9,442 bases of DNA, taken from contig CAJZFM010000061.1 in NCBI GenBank assembly GCA_915070235.1, forward strand, positions 1 through 9,442, written 5' to 3'. The notes beneath the pieces are model-generated. The model made no database searches and was not told where the DNA came from. It saw only the letters and a program-made list of their open reading frames with translations. Positions 1 to 7,309 of this stretch are shown piece by piece (position 1 is the first letter of the stretch; the number at the start of each line of letters is the position of its first letter). The position numbers and the translations under genes are program-made. The DNA comes from an uncultured Capnocytophaga sp. GTDB taxonomy: Bacteria > Bacteroidota > Bacteroidia > Flavobacteriales > Flavobacteriaceae.

Positions 1-13
1 AACAAAGAAAAAG

Positions 14-853
14 ATGAGACAATTTAGCTTATTATTAGGTCTGTTATTAGTCCAAATGACTTTTGCACAGCGGGCAGGAACAGCAGGGAAGTTTTTGCGC
101 AATGAGGCCAGTACCTCTGATATCAATTCAGTGCGCATTGAGGTAGATATAGATGGAAACAGAAACAAACGACCTGACTTGCAGCAATATAGGACAGCAC
201 CAGGGCAGTACCAATGGAATCCCGCCCCTTATGGCTATTCAGAGGTGTTTTTGCGTATTGCTGATAGTGGTTTTTTTACAGTAACACTTGGTGACCAGCA
301 GATTAGCGGGCCAACAGGCAAGTTTCGTTTCTTCGATGTACGTTCGGGGGCAGTACCTATGTCCATCTATCTCAATGGCTTCTTAATCTATCGTACTACC
401 ATAACAGCCCAGCAGAATAGTCGTACCGTATTGGATTACTTTGTACAATATGGTCTCTATGAATTGGCAGTCTATCCTATTGACAAACAATGGTATGGGG
501 GTGAATGGAATGATATATGGAACAATCCCTATCAAGCGGGCAGTCACCTATCTGTTGCCCCACATGTGCCTGTGATGCCAGAGGAGGTATTTGCTAATTT
601 TTATAATTCGTATAGAAAACTCAATTTTGACAAAGAGCGTATCGCCTTTATCAACCAACAGCGCAATACAGCCTATACTTGTGCGCAGATCAAGCAGTTG
701 TTACGAGCACTTGACTTTGAAAACAACAAAGTAGATATGGGCAAACACCTCTATGACCTATGTGCAGATAAAGGGAATTTCTTCACTATATATGATATCT
801 TTACCTTTGACAGCTATAAGAGACAACTAATGGAATATGTCTCTAATAAGTGA
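14..853 (+). CDS. Secreted DUF4476 domain protein
   Basis: The 279-residue protein starts with a short basic N-terminus and a hydrophobic stretch ending at MTFAQ, a typical cleavable signal peptide (about residues 1-18), so it should be exported to the periplasm or beyond. The C-terminal part, about residues 190-276, has the features of DUF4476: a phenylalanine-rich start (FANFYNSY), a helix with DKERIAFINQ, the TCAQIKQLLRALDFENNK segment, and a final YDIFTFDSYKRQLMEY block. The middle part (about 30-150) looks beta-rich and I do not recognise it. DUF4476 proteins are common in Bacteroidota and have no established biochemical role, so none is assigned. The ATG at 14 follows an A-rich stretch, as expected for translation starts in this phylum, and the signal peptide begins directly at it. 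The gene is followed by a heptad repeat array and then by Uma2 genes in the same direction, without a visible terminator. Family call is fairly sure; function unknown. Confidence 0.82.
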   Translation: MRQFSLLLGLLLVQMTFAQRAGTAGKFLRNEASTSDINSVRIEVDIDGNRNKRPDLQQYRTAPGQYQWNPAPYGYSEVFLRIADSGFFTVTLGDQQISGPTGKFRFFDVRSGAVPMSIYLNGFLIYRTTITAQQNSRTVLDYFVQYGLYELAVYPIDKQWYGGEWNDIWNNPYQAGSHLSVAPHVPVMPEEVFANFYNSYRKLNFDKERIAFINQQRNTAYTCAQIKQLLRALDFENNKVDMGKHLYDLCADKGNFFTIYDIFTFDSYKRQLMEYVSNK

Positions 854-919
854 AGAGTGAAGAATGAAAAGTGAAGAGTGAAAATAACTCAAAGTTTAAA
901 ATTCAGAACTCAAAACTAA
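850..919 (+). repeat. Degenerate 7-bp tandem repeat array after the DUF4476 gene
   Basis: From the stop codon (TGA at 851-853) the sequence can be read as about ten consecutive 7-bp units. The first are GTGAAGA, GTGAAGA, ATGAAAA, GTGAAGA and GTGAAAA. They drift into units such as TAACTCA, AAATTCA and GAACTCA just before the Uma2 start codon. The units keep period but not identity, which suggests slippage-derived, decaying short tandem repeats. They fill almost the whole 70-nt gap between the two genes. Similar arrays occur at 2134-2182 and, on the other strand, at 8225-8287. No function can be assigned. Confidence 0.7.
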
Positions 920-923
920 TAAT

Positions 924-1520
924 ATGGTGATTACCGATATAAATCAGTTGGATGCAAATGGGACTTATACCTATGCGGATTACCTACTTTGGCGATTCAA
1001 AGAGCAGGTAGAGTTGCTACGGGGTAAGCTCTTTAAGATGTCTCCTGCTCCGAGAGAGATACATCAGCGGGTTTCTATGTATTTGTCAGGAGAATTATAT
1101 AACTTCTTTAAGGATAAGACTTGTAGATTCTATTCTGCACCTTTTGATGTGCGTATACCTGCCAAAGGGGCAAAAGGGACGACAGACAACCAAATATATA
1201 CCATAGTACAACCTGACTTGTGTGTGGTGTGTGATTTGGAGAAAATAGATGGGCGTGGCTGTGTAGGGGCACCAGACTTGGTGGTGGAGATTCTTTCACC
1301 CTCCAACTCCCGCAAAGACCTCAAGGATAAATACGAAATCTACCAAGAGGCAGGCGTACCCGAATACTGGATTGTAGATGCAGATGATAAGGCTATCTAT
1401 CGCTATGTCTTGGAAGGGGATACCTATATAGGATTGCCTCCTGTCTCCGAGGGTGATGTGTTCCACTCTAGAAAATTTCCTGAAATGGAAATAGATACGA
1501 AACATATATTTAAAGAGTGA
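924..1520 (+). CDS. Uma2 (DUF820) family PD-(D/E)XK-fold protein, copy 1
   Basis: The 198-residue protein is the usual length for the Uma2/DUF820 family, predicted to have a PD-(D/E)XK restriction-endonuclease-like fold. Visible family features are the N-terminal glutamate region (VELLRGKLFKMSPAPREIHQ, residues 29-48), a PDLCVVCD strand at residues 97-104, and the core GAPDLVVEILSPSN at 115-128 with D118 and E122 as the likely metal-binding acids. This is followed by lysines at 131, 134 and 136, an amphipathic KYEIYQEAG helix and the conserved GVPEYWIVD strand. All core residues expected of an active enzyme are present. Real substrates of Uma2 proteins are largely unknown; the 'endonuclease' name rests on fold prediction. 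The start at 924 is supported by the identical context and start in the downstream copy. It lies 70 nt after the DUF4476 gene and 22 nt before its paralogue, with no terminator seen between them, so co-transcription is likely. Confidence 0.88.
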   Translation: MVITDINQLDANGTYTYADYLLWRFKEQVELLRGKLFKMSPAPREIHQRVSMYLSGELYNFFKDKTCRFYSAPFDVRIPAKGAKGTTDNQIYTIVQPDLCVVCDLEKIDGRGCVGAPDLVVEILSPSNSRKDLKDKYEIYQEAGVPEYWIVDADDKAIYRYVLEGDTYIGLPPVSEGDVFHSRKFPEMEIDTKHIFKE

Positions 1521-1542
1521 TTAGTAACTCAAAACTAATAAT

Positions 1543-2136
1543 ATGGTGATTACCGATATAAATCAGTTAGATGTAAATGGGACTTATACCTATGCGGATT
1601 ACCTACTTTGGCGATTCAAGGAGCAGGTGGAGTTGCTACGAGGTAAGCTCTTTAAGATGTCTCCCGCTCCGAGGGAGATACATCAGCGGGTACTTAACGA
1701 AATCAACTTTGAGTTGATGTCTTTTTTCAGAAACAAGACTTGTAGGGTGTATCCTGCGCCTTTTGATGTGCGTATACCTGCCAAAGGGACAAAAGAGACG
1801 ACAGATAACCAAATATATACCATAGTACAACCTGACTTATGTGTGGTGTGTGATTTAGAAAAGATAGATGGACGTGGCTGTATAGGAGCGCCTGACTTGG
1901 TGGTGGAGATTCTCTCACCCTCCAACTCCCGCAAAGACCTCAAGGATAAATACGAAATATACGAGGAGGCAGGCGTGCCAGAGTATTGGATTGTAGATCC
2001 AGATAATAAGGCTTTCTATCGCTATGTTTTGCAAGAGGGCGTATATATAGGGTTGCCACCTGTCTCCGAGGGAGATGTATTTCGCTCAAGAAAGTTTCCC
2101 GAAATGGAAATAGATACGAGACTTATCTTTAAATAG
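1543..2136 (+). CDS. Uma2 (DUF820) family PD-(D/E)XK-fold protein, copy 2
   Basis: This is a 197-residue paralogue of the gene just upstream, about 86% identical at protein level by hand alignment, and clearly produced by tandem duplication. The core residues are all kept: PD at 97-98, D118, E122, the following lysines and the GVPEYWIVD strand. It therefore looks intact rather than a decaying copy. The changes cluster in residues 51-64, where copy 1 has SMYLSGELYNFFKD and this copy has LNEINFELMSFFRN. This region is the helix after the N-terminal SPAPREIHQ motif. Smaller differences occur around residues 162-167 and at the C-terminus, which ends without the last glutamate. A TAG stop begins a heptad repeat array. 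As with copy 1, nuclease activity is a fold-based prediction and the biological role is unknown. Confidence 0.88.
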   Translation: MVITDINQLDVNGTYTYADYLLWRFKEQVELLRGKLFKMSPAPREIHQRVLNEINFELMSFFRNKTCRVYPAPFDVRIPAKGTKETTDNQIYTIVQPDLCVVCDLEKIDGRGCIGAPDLVVEILSPSNSRKDLKDKYEIYEEAGVPEYWIVDPDNKAFYRYVLQEGVYIGLPPVSEGDVFRSRKFPEMEIDTRLIFK

Positions 2137-2182
2137 TGACAAGTGACTAATGACTAACTACAAATCACTAATTACATTTAAC
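2134..2182 (+). repeat. Degenerate 7-bp tandem repeat array after Uma2 copy 2
   Basis: Starting exactly at the TAG stop codon, seven units of 7 bp can be read: TAGTGAC, AAGTGAC, TAATGAC, TAACTAC, AAATCAC, TAATTAC, ATTTAAC. Most end in AC and share the A/T-A-GTGAC core, which decays with distance from the gene. The pattern parallels the array after the DUF4476 gene, which also begins at a stop codon. Confidence 0.68.
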
Positions 2183-2226
2183 AAACGATTAACAAGGAGT
2201 AAAGGGTAAATAACAAATAAAATTTT

Positions 2227-2234
2227 TAAATTTG
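2227..2234 (+). promoter_or_regulatory. Putative -7 promoter element for rpoB
   Basis: The octamer TAAATTTG is an exact match to the Bacteroidota -7 consensus TAnnTTTG, and it is followed by a C-rich then A-rich start region. No TTG is present at the usual 19-21 nt upstream, so the -33 element is poor. If used, transcription would start near 2240 and give rpoB a leader of about 150 nt. Its position in the only sizeable gap upstream of rpoB favours a real promoter, but this is sequence matching only. Confidence 0.5.
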
Positions 2235-2282
2235 CCCCCTTGAAAGAAGTATGCACTGTGTAATGAAATAACTTATTGAGAA

Positions 2283-2380
2283 CCAGCTCTTGGAGGGAAA
2301 CTTTTAGAGGGCTGGGCTTTGTTATGTTGTGTATATCTGCTTAAATGGCTGCTATTGTGGTCATTACCATTAACCATTTA
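2283..2380 (+). promoter_or_regulatory. Structured leader upstream of rpoB
   Basis: Two hairpins can be drawn. The first pairs CCAGCTCTT (2283-2291) with GAGGGCTGG (2307-2315) through nine base pairs including two G-U pairs, and is followed by CTTTGTTATGTT, a weakly U-rich tail that could give partial termination. The second pairs TAAATGG (2342-2348) with CCATTTA (2374-2380), with an inner TGGT/ACCA stem closed by a CATT loop at 2358-2369. It ends 11 nt before the rpoB ATG. In Escherichia coli an attenuator lies between rplL and rpoB; equating the first hairpin with it is inference. No known RNA family was recognised. Confidence 0.4.
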
Positions 2381-2391
2381 TATTATAATAG

Positions 2392-5300
2392 ATGCTTACG
2401 AACCAACCTGCCAGAATTAATTTTGCTTCCACTAAGCATGTGCCAGACTATCCTGACTTTTTGGATATCCAAGTAAAGTCGTTTCAGGACTTTTTCCAGA
2501 TGGAGACCAAGTCAGATGCACGAAGCAATGAAGGGCTGTATAGTACCTTCAAGGAGAATTTCCCTATTACCGACACACGGAATCAGTTTGTCCTTGAGTT
2601 CCTTGACTACTTCATAGATCCGCCTCGGTATTCTGTAGAGGAGTGTATAGAACGAGGTCTTACCTATAGCGTACCGCTAAAGGCGCGCCTAAAACTGTTC
2701 TGTACAGATCCTGAGCATGAGGACTTTGAGACTATAGTGCAGGATGTATATTTGGGAACTATCCCTTATATGACTACCAGTGGTACCTTTGTGATTAATG
2801 GGGCAGAGCGTGTGATTGTCTCTCAGTTACATCGTTCCCCAGGGGTATTCTTTGGACAGTCTTACCACGCGAATGGGACAAAGCTCTATTCGGCACGTAT
2901 TATCCCTTTCAAAGGTTCATGGATAGAGTTCACCACGGACATCAACAATGTGATGTACGCCTATATAGACCGTAAGAAGAAACTTCCTGTAACTACCCTT
3001 TTCCGTGCGATAGGTTTTGAGCGCGATAAGGATATCTTGGAGATATTTGATTTGGCAGAAGAGGTAAAAGTCTCCAAAACAGGACTTAAGAAATATTTGG
3101 GTCGCCGCTTGGCCGCTCGTGTGCTCAATACATGGCATGAGGATTTCGTAGATGAGGACACAGGTGAGGTGGTATCCATAGAACGTAACGAAATTATCCT
3201 TGACCGTGATACGGTTTTGGAAAAAGAACATATAGATCAGATTGTAGAGGCCAATGTAAAGACCATTCTCCTACATAAGGAAGATGAGCATACAGTGGAT
3301 TACAATATCATACACAACACCTTGCAAAAAGACCCTACCAACTCCGAAAAGGAAGCGGTAGAACACATCTATCGCCAATTGCGTAATGCAGAACCGCCCG
3401 ATGAGGAAACAGCACGCGACATTATAGATAAGCTCTTCTTCTCCGACCAACGTTATAACTTGGGCGATGTAGGGCGCTATCGTATGAACAAGAAATTGTC
3501 CTTGGATATTCCTATGGAAAAGCAGGTGCTTACCAAGGAAGATATCATCACGATTGTGAAATACCTTATAGAGCTTATTAACTCCAAGGCAGAGGTAGAT
3601 GATATAGACCACCTTTCCAATCGTAGAGTGCGTACAGTAGGGGAGCAGCTATCTGCACAGTTTGGTGTGGGACTTTCTCGTATGGCACGTACTATACGTG
3701 AGCGTATGAATGTGCGTGATAATGAAGTATTTACTCCGCTGGATTTGATCAATGCCAAGACACTTTCTTCGGTGATCAACTCTTTCTTTGGAACCAGCCA
3801 GTTGTCCCAATTTATGGACCAGACCAATCCGCTGGCTGAGATTACGCACAAGCGTAGGTTATCAGCCCTTGGGCCTGGAGGTCTATCAAGAGAGCGTGCG
3901 GGCTTTGAGGTACGTGACGTACACTATACCCATTATGGCCGTCTCTGTCCTATTGAGACTCCAGAGGGGCCAAACATCGGGCTTATCTCCTCATTGGCCG
4001 TATATGCGAAGGTCAATTCCATGGGCTTCATAGAAACCCCCTACCGCAAGGTGGAAAATGGAAAGATAAAGCTCAATGAGCTTATCTATATGAGTGCAGA
4101 AGAAGAGGAAGGTCTTAAGATTCCTCAAGCCAATATCCAAGTAGATGACCAAGGAAATATCCTTGAAGAGCGCTTGGTTGTAAAAGAAGACGGAGACTTC
4201 CCTGTTGTTTCTCGTGAGGAAGTAGATTATATAGATGTGGCTCCGAACCAGATTGCCTCTATTTCGGCTTCGCTTATTCCTTTCTTGGAACACGATGACG
4301 CGAACCGTGCGCTGATGGGCTCCAACATGATGCGCCAAGCAGTACCGCTCTTGCGCCCTGAAGCGCCTATCGTAGGTACAGGCTTGGAACAACGTGTAGC
4401 TACCGACTCTCGTGTGCTTATGAATGCCGAAAGAGAAGGTACCGTAGAGTATGTAGATGCTAATAAGATCGTTATCCGCTACGACAGAACTGAAGATGAA
4501 ATCTTGGTTTCTTTTGATAGTGAGCTGACCACTTATGACCTTATCAAGTTCCGCCGTACCAACCAAGGTACTTGTATCAACCTAAAACCAATTGTTCGCA
4601 AGGGAGATAGGGTGAAAAAAGGACAAGTACTCTGTGAGGGGTATGCTACCCAAAATGGAGAATTGGCCTTGGGTCGCAATATGAAAGTCGCCTTCATGCC
4701 ATGGAAAGGATACAACTTTGAGGATGCGATTGTAATCTCCGAGCGTGTAATCCGTGAAGATATTTTCACCTCTATCCATATAGACGAATATACCCTTGAT
4801 GTACGTGATACTAAGCTTGGGGTTGAGGAGCTTACCAACGATATTCCTAACGTATCGGAAGATGCTACCAAAGACCTTGATGAAAACGGTATTGTACGTA
4901 TCGGGGCTAATATCAAGCCTGGGGATATCCTCATTGGTAAGGTAACGCCTAAGGGAGAGAGTGACCCAACTCCAGAGGAAAAACTGCTTCGTGCAATCTT
5001 TGGGGATAAGGCAGGAGACGTAAAAGATGCTTCACTGAAAGCCTCTCCATCACTTGAAGGTGTGGTTATTGGTAAGAAACTTTTTGCTCGTGCCGTGAAA
5101 ACCAAACAAAAACGCAGCAAGGAGAAAGACGAAGCTGCTGCCCTTGATGCTGCCTTTGTAGCTAATGCTGAAGCTCTAAAAGATCGTTTGCTTGAGAAAC
5201 TTTTCTACTTAGTCAATGGAAAAACCTCCCAAGGGGTATTCAATGACCTTGGTGAAGAAATCATACCTAAGGGAAGAAAACATACCCAAAAAGGACTCAA

Positions 5301-6201
5301 AGAGATAGAAGACTATACGCACCTTGTATCAGGAGGTTGGACTACTGATGATCATACCAATGAACTGATCAATGACCTGATACACAACTATAAGATTAAG
5401 CTCAATGACCTACAAGGAATGCTCCGACGTGAGAAATTCACCCTATCGGTAGGGGACGAACTTCCTGCAGGTATTATGAAATTGGCCAAGATATACATCG
5501 CCAAGAAGCGTAAGCTCAAGGTAGGGGATAAGATGGCAGGACGTCACGGAAACAAAGGTATCGTAGCTCGTATTGTACGTGATGAAGATATGCCTTTCTT
5601 GGAAGACGGAACGCCTGTAGATATCGTACTTAACCCACTTGGGGTACCTTCACGTATGAACATCGGTCAGATATATGAAACCGTACTTGGTTGGGCAGGG
5701 CAGAAACTCGGCTTGAAGTTTGCCACACCGATCTTTGACGGGGCATCATTGGAACAAATTACCGAATATACAGAGAAAGCCGGCGTACCTGCCTTTGGAC
5801 ATACTTACCTATATGACGGAGGTACAGGAGAGCGTTTTGACCAGAAAGCGACCGTAGGGGTGATCTATATGATTAAGCTCGGTCACATGATTGATGACAA
5901 GATGCACGCACGTTCTATCGGACCTTACTCACTCATTACACAACAACCATTGGGTGGTAAAGCCCAGTTTGGTGGTCAGCGTTTTGGAGAGATGGAGGTA
6001 TGGGCATTGGAGGCCTATGGAGCTTCCAGCACCTTGCGTGAAATCTTGACTGTGAAGTCCGATGACGTGATCGGTCGTGCGCGTACCTACGAGGCGATCG
6101 TTCATGGTGATACCATGCCAGAACCAGGCTTGCCAGAGTCCTTTAATGTGCTTATGCACGAGCTTAAGGGATTGGGCTTGGATATAAGATTAGAAGATTA
6201 A
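2392..6201 (+). CDS. rpoB: DNA-directed RNA polymerase subunit beta
   Basis: The 1269-residue product is the beta subunit of the core RNA polymerase, forming one side of the active-site cleft and contacting template and RNA. Its N-terminus ([16 protein letters not shown]) and length are typical of flavobacterial RpoB, shorter than the 1342 residues of E. coli. The rifampicin-binding cluster is at residues 469-493 ([21 protein letters not shown] at the core). D476, H486, R489 and S491 match the E. coli sensitive-type D516, H526, R529 and S531. The catalytic NFEDAI motif has E777 and D778. The [12 protein letters not shown] motif has K1047 and K1055, and DKMHARS has H1172, all equivalents of E. 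coli active-site residues. A lysine- and glutamate-rich insertion at about 905-1020 sits where E. coli has the beta-i9 insert. The gene is intact. It is unusual in having no rplL just upstream and in being followed by a terminator and an unrelated gene instead of rpoC. Confidence 0.99.
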   Translation: MLTNQPARINFASTKHVPDYPDFLDIQVKSFQDFFQMETKSDARSNEGLYSTFKENFPITDTRNQFVLEFLDYFIDPPRYSVEECIERGLTYSVPLKARLKLFCTDPEHEDFETIVQDVYLGTIPYMTTSGTFVINGAERVIVSQLHRSPGVFFGQSYHANGTKLYSARIIPFKGSWIEFTTDINNVMYAYIDRKKKLPVTTLFRAIGFERDKDILEIFDLAEEVKVSKTGLKKYLGRRLAARVLNTWHEDFVDEDTGEVVSIERNEIILDRDTVLEKEHIDQIVEANVKTILLHKEDEHTVDYNIIHNTLQKDPTNSEKEAVEHIYRQLRNAEPPDEETARDIIDKLFFSDQRYNLGDVGRYRMNKKLSLDIPMEKQVLTKEDIITIVKYLIELINSKAEVDDIDHLSNRRVRTVGEQLSAQFGVGLSRMARTIRERMNVRDNEVFTPLDLINAKTLSSVINSFFGTSQLSQFMDQTNPLAEITHKRRLSALGPGGLSRERAGFEVRDVHYTHYGRLCPIETPEGPNIGLISSLAVYAKVNSMGFIETPYRKVENGKIKLNELIYMSAEEEEGLKIPQANIQVDDQGNILEERLVVKEDGDFPVVSREEVDYIDVAPNQIASISASLIPFLEHDDANRALMGSNMMRQAVPLLRPEAPIVGTGLEQRVATDSRVLMNAEREGTVEYVDANKIVIRYDRTEDEILVSFDSELTTYDLIKFRRTNQGTCINLKPIVRKGDRVKKGQVLCEGYATQNGELALGRNMKVAFMPWKGYNFEDAIVISERVIREDIFTSIHIDEYTLDVRDTKLGVEELTNDIPNVSEDATKDLDENGIVRIGANIKPGDILIGKVTPKGESDPTPEEKLLRAIFGDKAGDVKDASLKASPSLEGVVIGKKLFARAVKTKQKRSKEKDEAAALDAAFVANAEALKDRLLEKLFYLVNGKTSQGVFNDLGEEIIPKGRKHTQKGLKEIEDYTHLVSGGWTTDDHTNELINDLIHNYKIKLNDLQGMLRREKFTLSVGDELPAGIMKLAKIYIAKKRKLKVGDKMAGRHGNKGIVARIVRDEDMPFLEDGTPVDIVLNPLGVPSRMNIGQIYETVLGWAGQKLGLKFATPIFDGASLEQITEYTEKAGVPAFGHTYLYDGGTGERFDQKATVGVIYMIKLGHMIDDKMHARSIGPYSLITQQPLGGKAQFGGQRFGEMEVWALEAYGASSTLREILTVKSDDVIGRARTYEAIVHGDTMPEPGLPESFNVLMHELKGLGLDIRLED

Positions 6202-6230
6202 GATAGGGCGAATAGTAATCTGCCCTGCAG

Positions 6231-6273
6231 AAATTCCAAACTACTGAGTATTCAATAGTTTGGAATTTTTTTT
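6231..6273 (+). terminator. Intrinsic terminator after rpoB
   Basis: A perfect 13-bp stem, AAATTCCAAACTA (6231-6243) with TAGTTTGGAATTT (6256-6268), encloses a 12-nt loop and runs into a tract of eight T residues (6266-6273). A smaller 5-bp stem, AGGGC (6205-6209) with GCCCT (6222-6226), precedes it. It lies 30 nt after the rpoB stop and ends 12 nt before the next start codon, so rpoB transcription should end here. The PAP2 gene would then depend on read-through or on a promoter embedded here that I cannot identify. Confidence 0.88.
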
Positions 6274-6285
6274 AAAACAAAAGAT

Positions 6286-7140
6286 ATGAGACTATATGTA
6301 TGGCTGCTTATGGTGGCTTTTTTAAACAATGGGGTGCAGGCACAAGAGGTGGTGCAAGATAGCATAGTTCGTAGCGAAATGGTACAAGATACCATAGTAC
6401 ATGGAGAAATGATGCGAGATACATTGCCACAGGGGCATATCCCTATCCTTGTCCGTCGTCCCTATATACGGCCGTGGTCGCTGGTAATTCCTGCAGCGCT
6501 TATAGCAAGAGGCGCTTTGTCCATAGATTCACGCTTTGACCACAAATTGCAGCGCTATGTAACTGATAATGTAAAGGGGAAGTTACGGATAGATGACCAC
6601 TTGCAATATTTGCCTATAGCGGGGGTATTTGCTTTGCCCAATTTGGGTATGGAGCCCGCACACAATCTCAAGGAGCGATTGCTCATTGGGGCGACGGCTT
6701 ATGCAATGACAGCTGTTTTTGTCAATTCTATGAAGTACTCTGTAAGGCAGCTTAGACCCGATAATAGTGCGCATAATTCGTTTCCTTCGGGGCATACTGC
6801 TACAGTCTTTACAGGAGTGGAGATACTTTACCAAGAGTATAAGCACAGCCAGCCTTGGGTAGGGATTACGGGCTATGTAGTGGCCACAGGGGTGGGGCTA
6901 TTGCGGATCTATAACAATAGGCACTGGGCATCGGATGTGGTGGCAGGTGCGGGGATCGGTATCCTCTCGGCCAAGCTCTCCTATTTGCTTTTTCCCTATA
7001 CCTCACGTATCTTAGGAAAAAGAAAACAATCCCAACCCATAGAAAAGGCTATACCAGAGACCTCGTCCTCCCTCTCGGTGCTCCCTATCTGGGAACCTAC
7101 ACATAATACCTTTGGCGCGAGCCTGACTCTACTATTTTAA
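6286..7140 (+). CDS. Exported PAP2-family phosphatase
   Basis: The 284-residue protein has all three motifs of the type 2 phosphatidic acid phosphatase superfamily: K150-x6-R157-P158 (KYSVRQLRP), P167-S-G-H170, and R207-x5-H213-x3-D217 (RIYNNRHWASD). H170 and H213 are the expected catalytic histidines. It begins with a signal-peptide-like stretch ending in VQAQ (residues 17-20). Hydrophobic segments near 61-75, 103-120, 130-148, 190-206 and 217-235 suggest a membrane protein with its active site facing the periplasm. Family members remove phosphate from lipids such as phosphatidic acid, undecaprenyl pyrophosphate or lipid A; the sequence does not tell which. Between signal peptide and domain are three 10-residue repeats. 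The C-terminal tail ends GASLTLLF. The start codon lies 12 nt after the rpoB terminator. Superfamily call is secure, substrate is unknown. Confidence 0.93.
   Translation: MRLYVWLLMVAFLNNGVQAQEVVQDSIVRSEMVQDTIVHGEMMRDTLPQGHIPILVRRPYIRPWSLVIPAALIARGALSIDSRFDHKLQRYVTDNVKGKLRIDDHLQYLPIAGVFALPNLGMEPAHNLKERLLIGATAYAMTAVFVNSMKYSVRQLRPDNSAHNSFPSGHTATVFTGVEILYQEYKHSQPWVGITGYVVATGVGLLRIYNNRHWASDVVAGAGIGILSAKLSYLLFPYTSRILGKRKQSQPIEKAIPETSSSLSVLPIWEPTHNTFGASLTLLF
6346..6435 (+). repeat. Three in-frame 30-bp tandem repeats in the PAP2 gene
   Basis: Residues 21-50 fall into three decapeptides of the pattern E-(V/M)-(V/M)-(Q/R)-D-(S/T)-(I/L), each encoded by 30 bp with good nucleotide similarity (for example GAAATGGTACAAGATAC next to GAGGTGGTGCAAGATAG). 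They start immediately after the predicted signal peptide cleavage site and form a charged spacer before the membrane domain. The third unit is the most diverged. Being a multiple of three, unit gain or loss would not shift the frame. Confidence 0.75.
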
Positions 7141-7163
7141 GCGAACGAAGCAGGGTACGTGAG

Positions 7164-7224
7164 AGACGCAATTTATTGCGTCTTATATAATTCAGTACGT
7201 CTTATATGCAATTTATTGCGTTTT
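7164..7224. repeat. Pair of palindromic intergenic repeats
   Basis: The first element is a perfect 20-bp palindrome, AGACGCAATTTATTGCGTCT (7164-7183, 8-bp stem with a TTTA loop). The core GCAATTTATTGCGT recurs 40 bp later (7208-7221) with a shorter 4-5 bp stem and four T residues after it. The motif CGTCTTATAT also occurs after the first copy and before the second. The elements lie downstream of the PAP2 gene and might act as its terminator, since T-rich sequence follows each hairpin. The rest of the 169-nt convergent spacer holds the minus-strand terminator described separately. I recall similar palindromes being dispersed in Bacteroidota genomes, but cannot check this here. Confidence 0.65.
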
Positions 7225-7240
7225 GTCTGCATTGGCCGAT

Positions 7241-7286
7241 AAAAGAAAAAACAAAGAGTGAAGAACTACTTAGTAATTCTTCACTC
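7241..7286 (-). terminator. Intrinsic terminator of the leucine-rich-repeat lipoprotein gene
   Basis: Read on the minus strand, GAGTGAAGAA pairs with TTCTTCACTC (7256-7265 and 7277-7286 on the plus strand) through ten perfect base pairs, with three more possible pairs inside the 11-nt loop. It is followed by TTTGTTTTTTCTTTT. This is a strong intrinsic terminator 23 nt after the minus-strand gene's stop codon. On the plus strand no T-run follows the stem directly, so it is likely one-way. The stem arm GTGAAGAA matches the unit of the heptad arrays elsewhere in the window. Confidence 0.85.
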
Positions 7287-7309
7287 AGATTTGTATAGTT
7301 TTTTGATTT

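Larger units (their letters stand above)
907..2136 (+). repeat. Tandem duplication of a 619-bp Uma2 gene unit
   Basis: Two head-to-tail copies are seen. The 17-nt stretch before the first start codon (907-923, AACTCAAAACTAATAAT) recurs exactly before the second (1526-1542), giving a repeat offset of 619 bp, so the duplicated unit includes the ribosome-binding region as well as the gene. By my hand alignment the encoded proteins are identical at about 170 of 197 positions. Divergence is not even: the first 50 codons and codons 86-148 are nearly unchanged, while codons 51-64 are strongly different. Confidence 0.9.

Noticed and set aside
850..919. CRISPR array
   Set aside because: The units are only 7 bp with no spacers, and no cas genes are nearby.
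2251..2271. A six-codon reading frame (ATG CAC TGT GTA ATG AAA TAA) in the rpoB leader as a leader peptide
   Set aside because: Frames this short occur by chance; there is no regulatory codon run and no supporting initiation signal.
3784..3858. Rifampicin-resistance substitution in RpoB
   Set aside because: The key positions equivalent to E. coli D516, H526, R529 and S531 are unchanged. The threonines at 468 and 478 are probably lineage variation.
3991..4566. Open frames of up to about 195 codons on the minus strand inside rpoB (also 4533-5120)
   Set aside because: They lie fully opposite a strongly conserved rpoB reading frame, have no recognisable domain, and are explained by codon bias of rpoB leaving the antisense frame open.
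6256..6263. TAGTTTGG within the rpoB terminator as a -7 promoter element for the PAP2 gene
   Set aside because: It does not fit TAnnTTTG and has no TTG at the right distance upstream; the sequence is already explained as a terminator arm.
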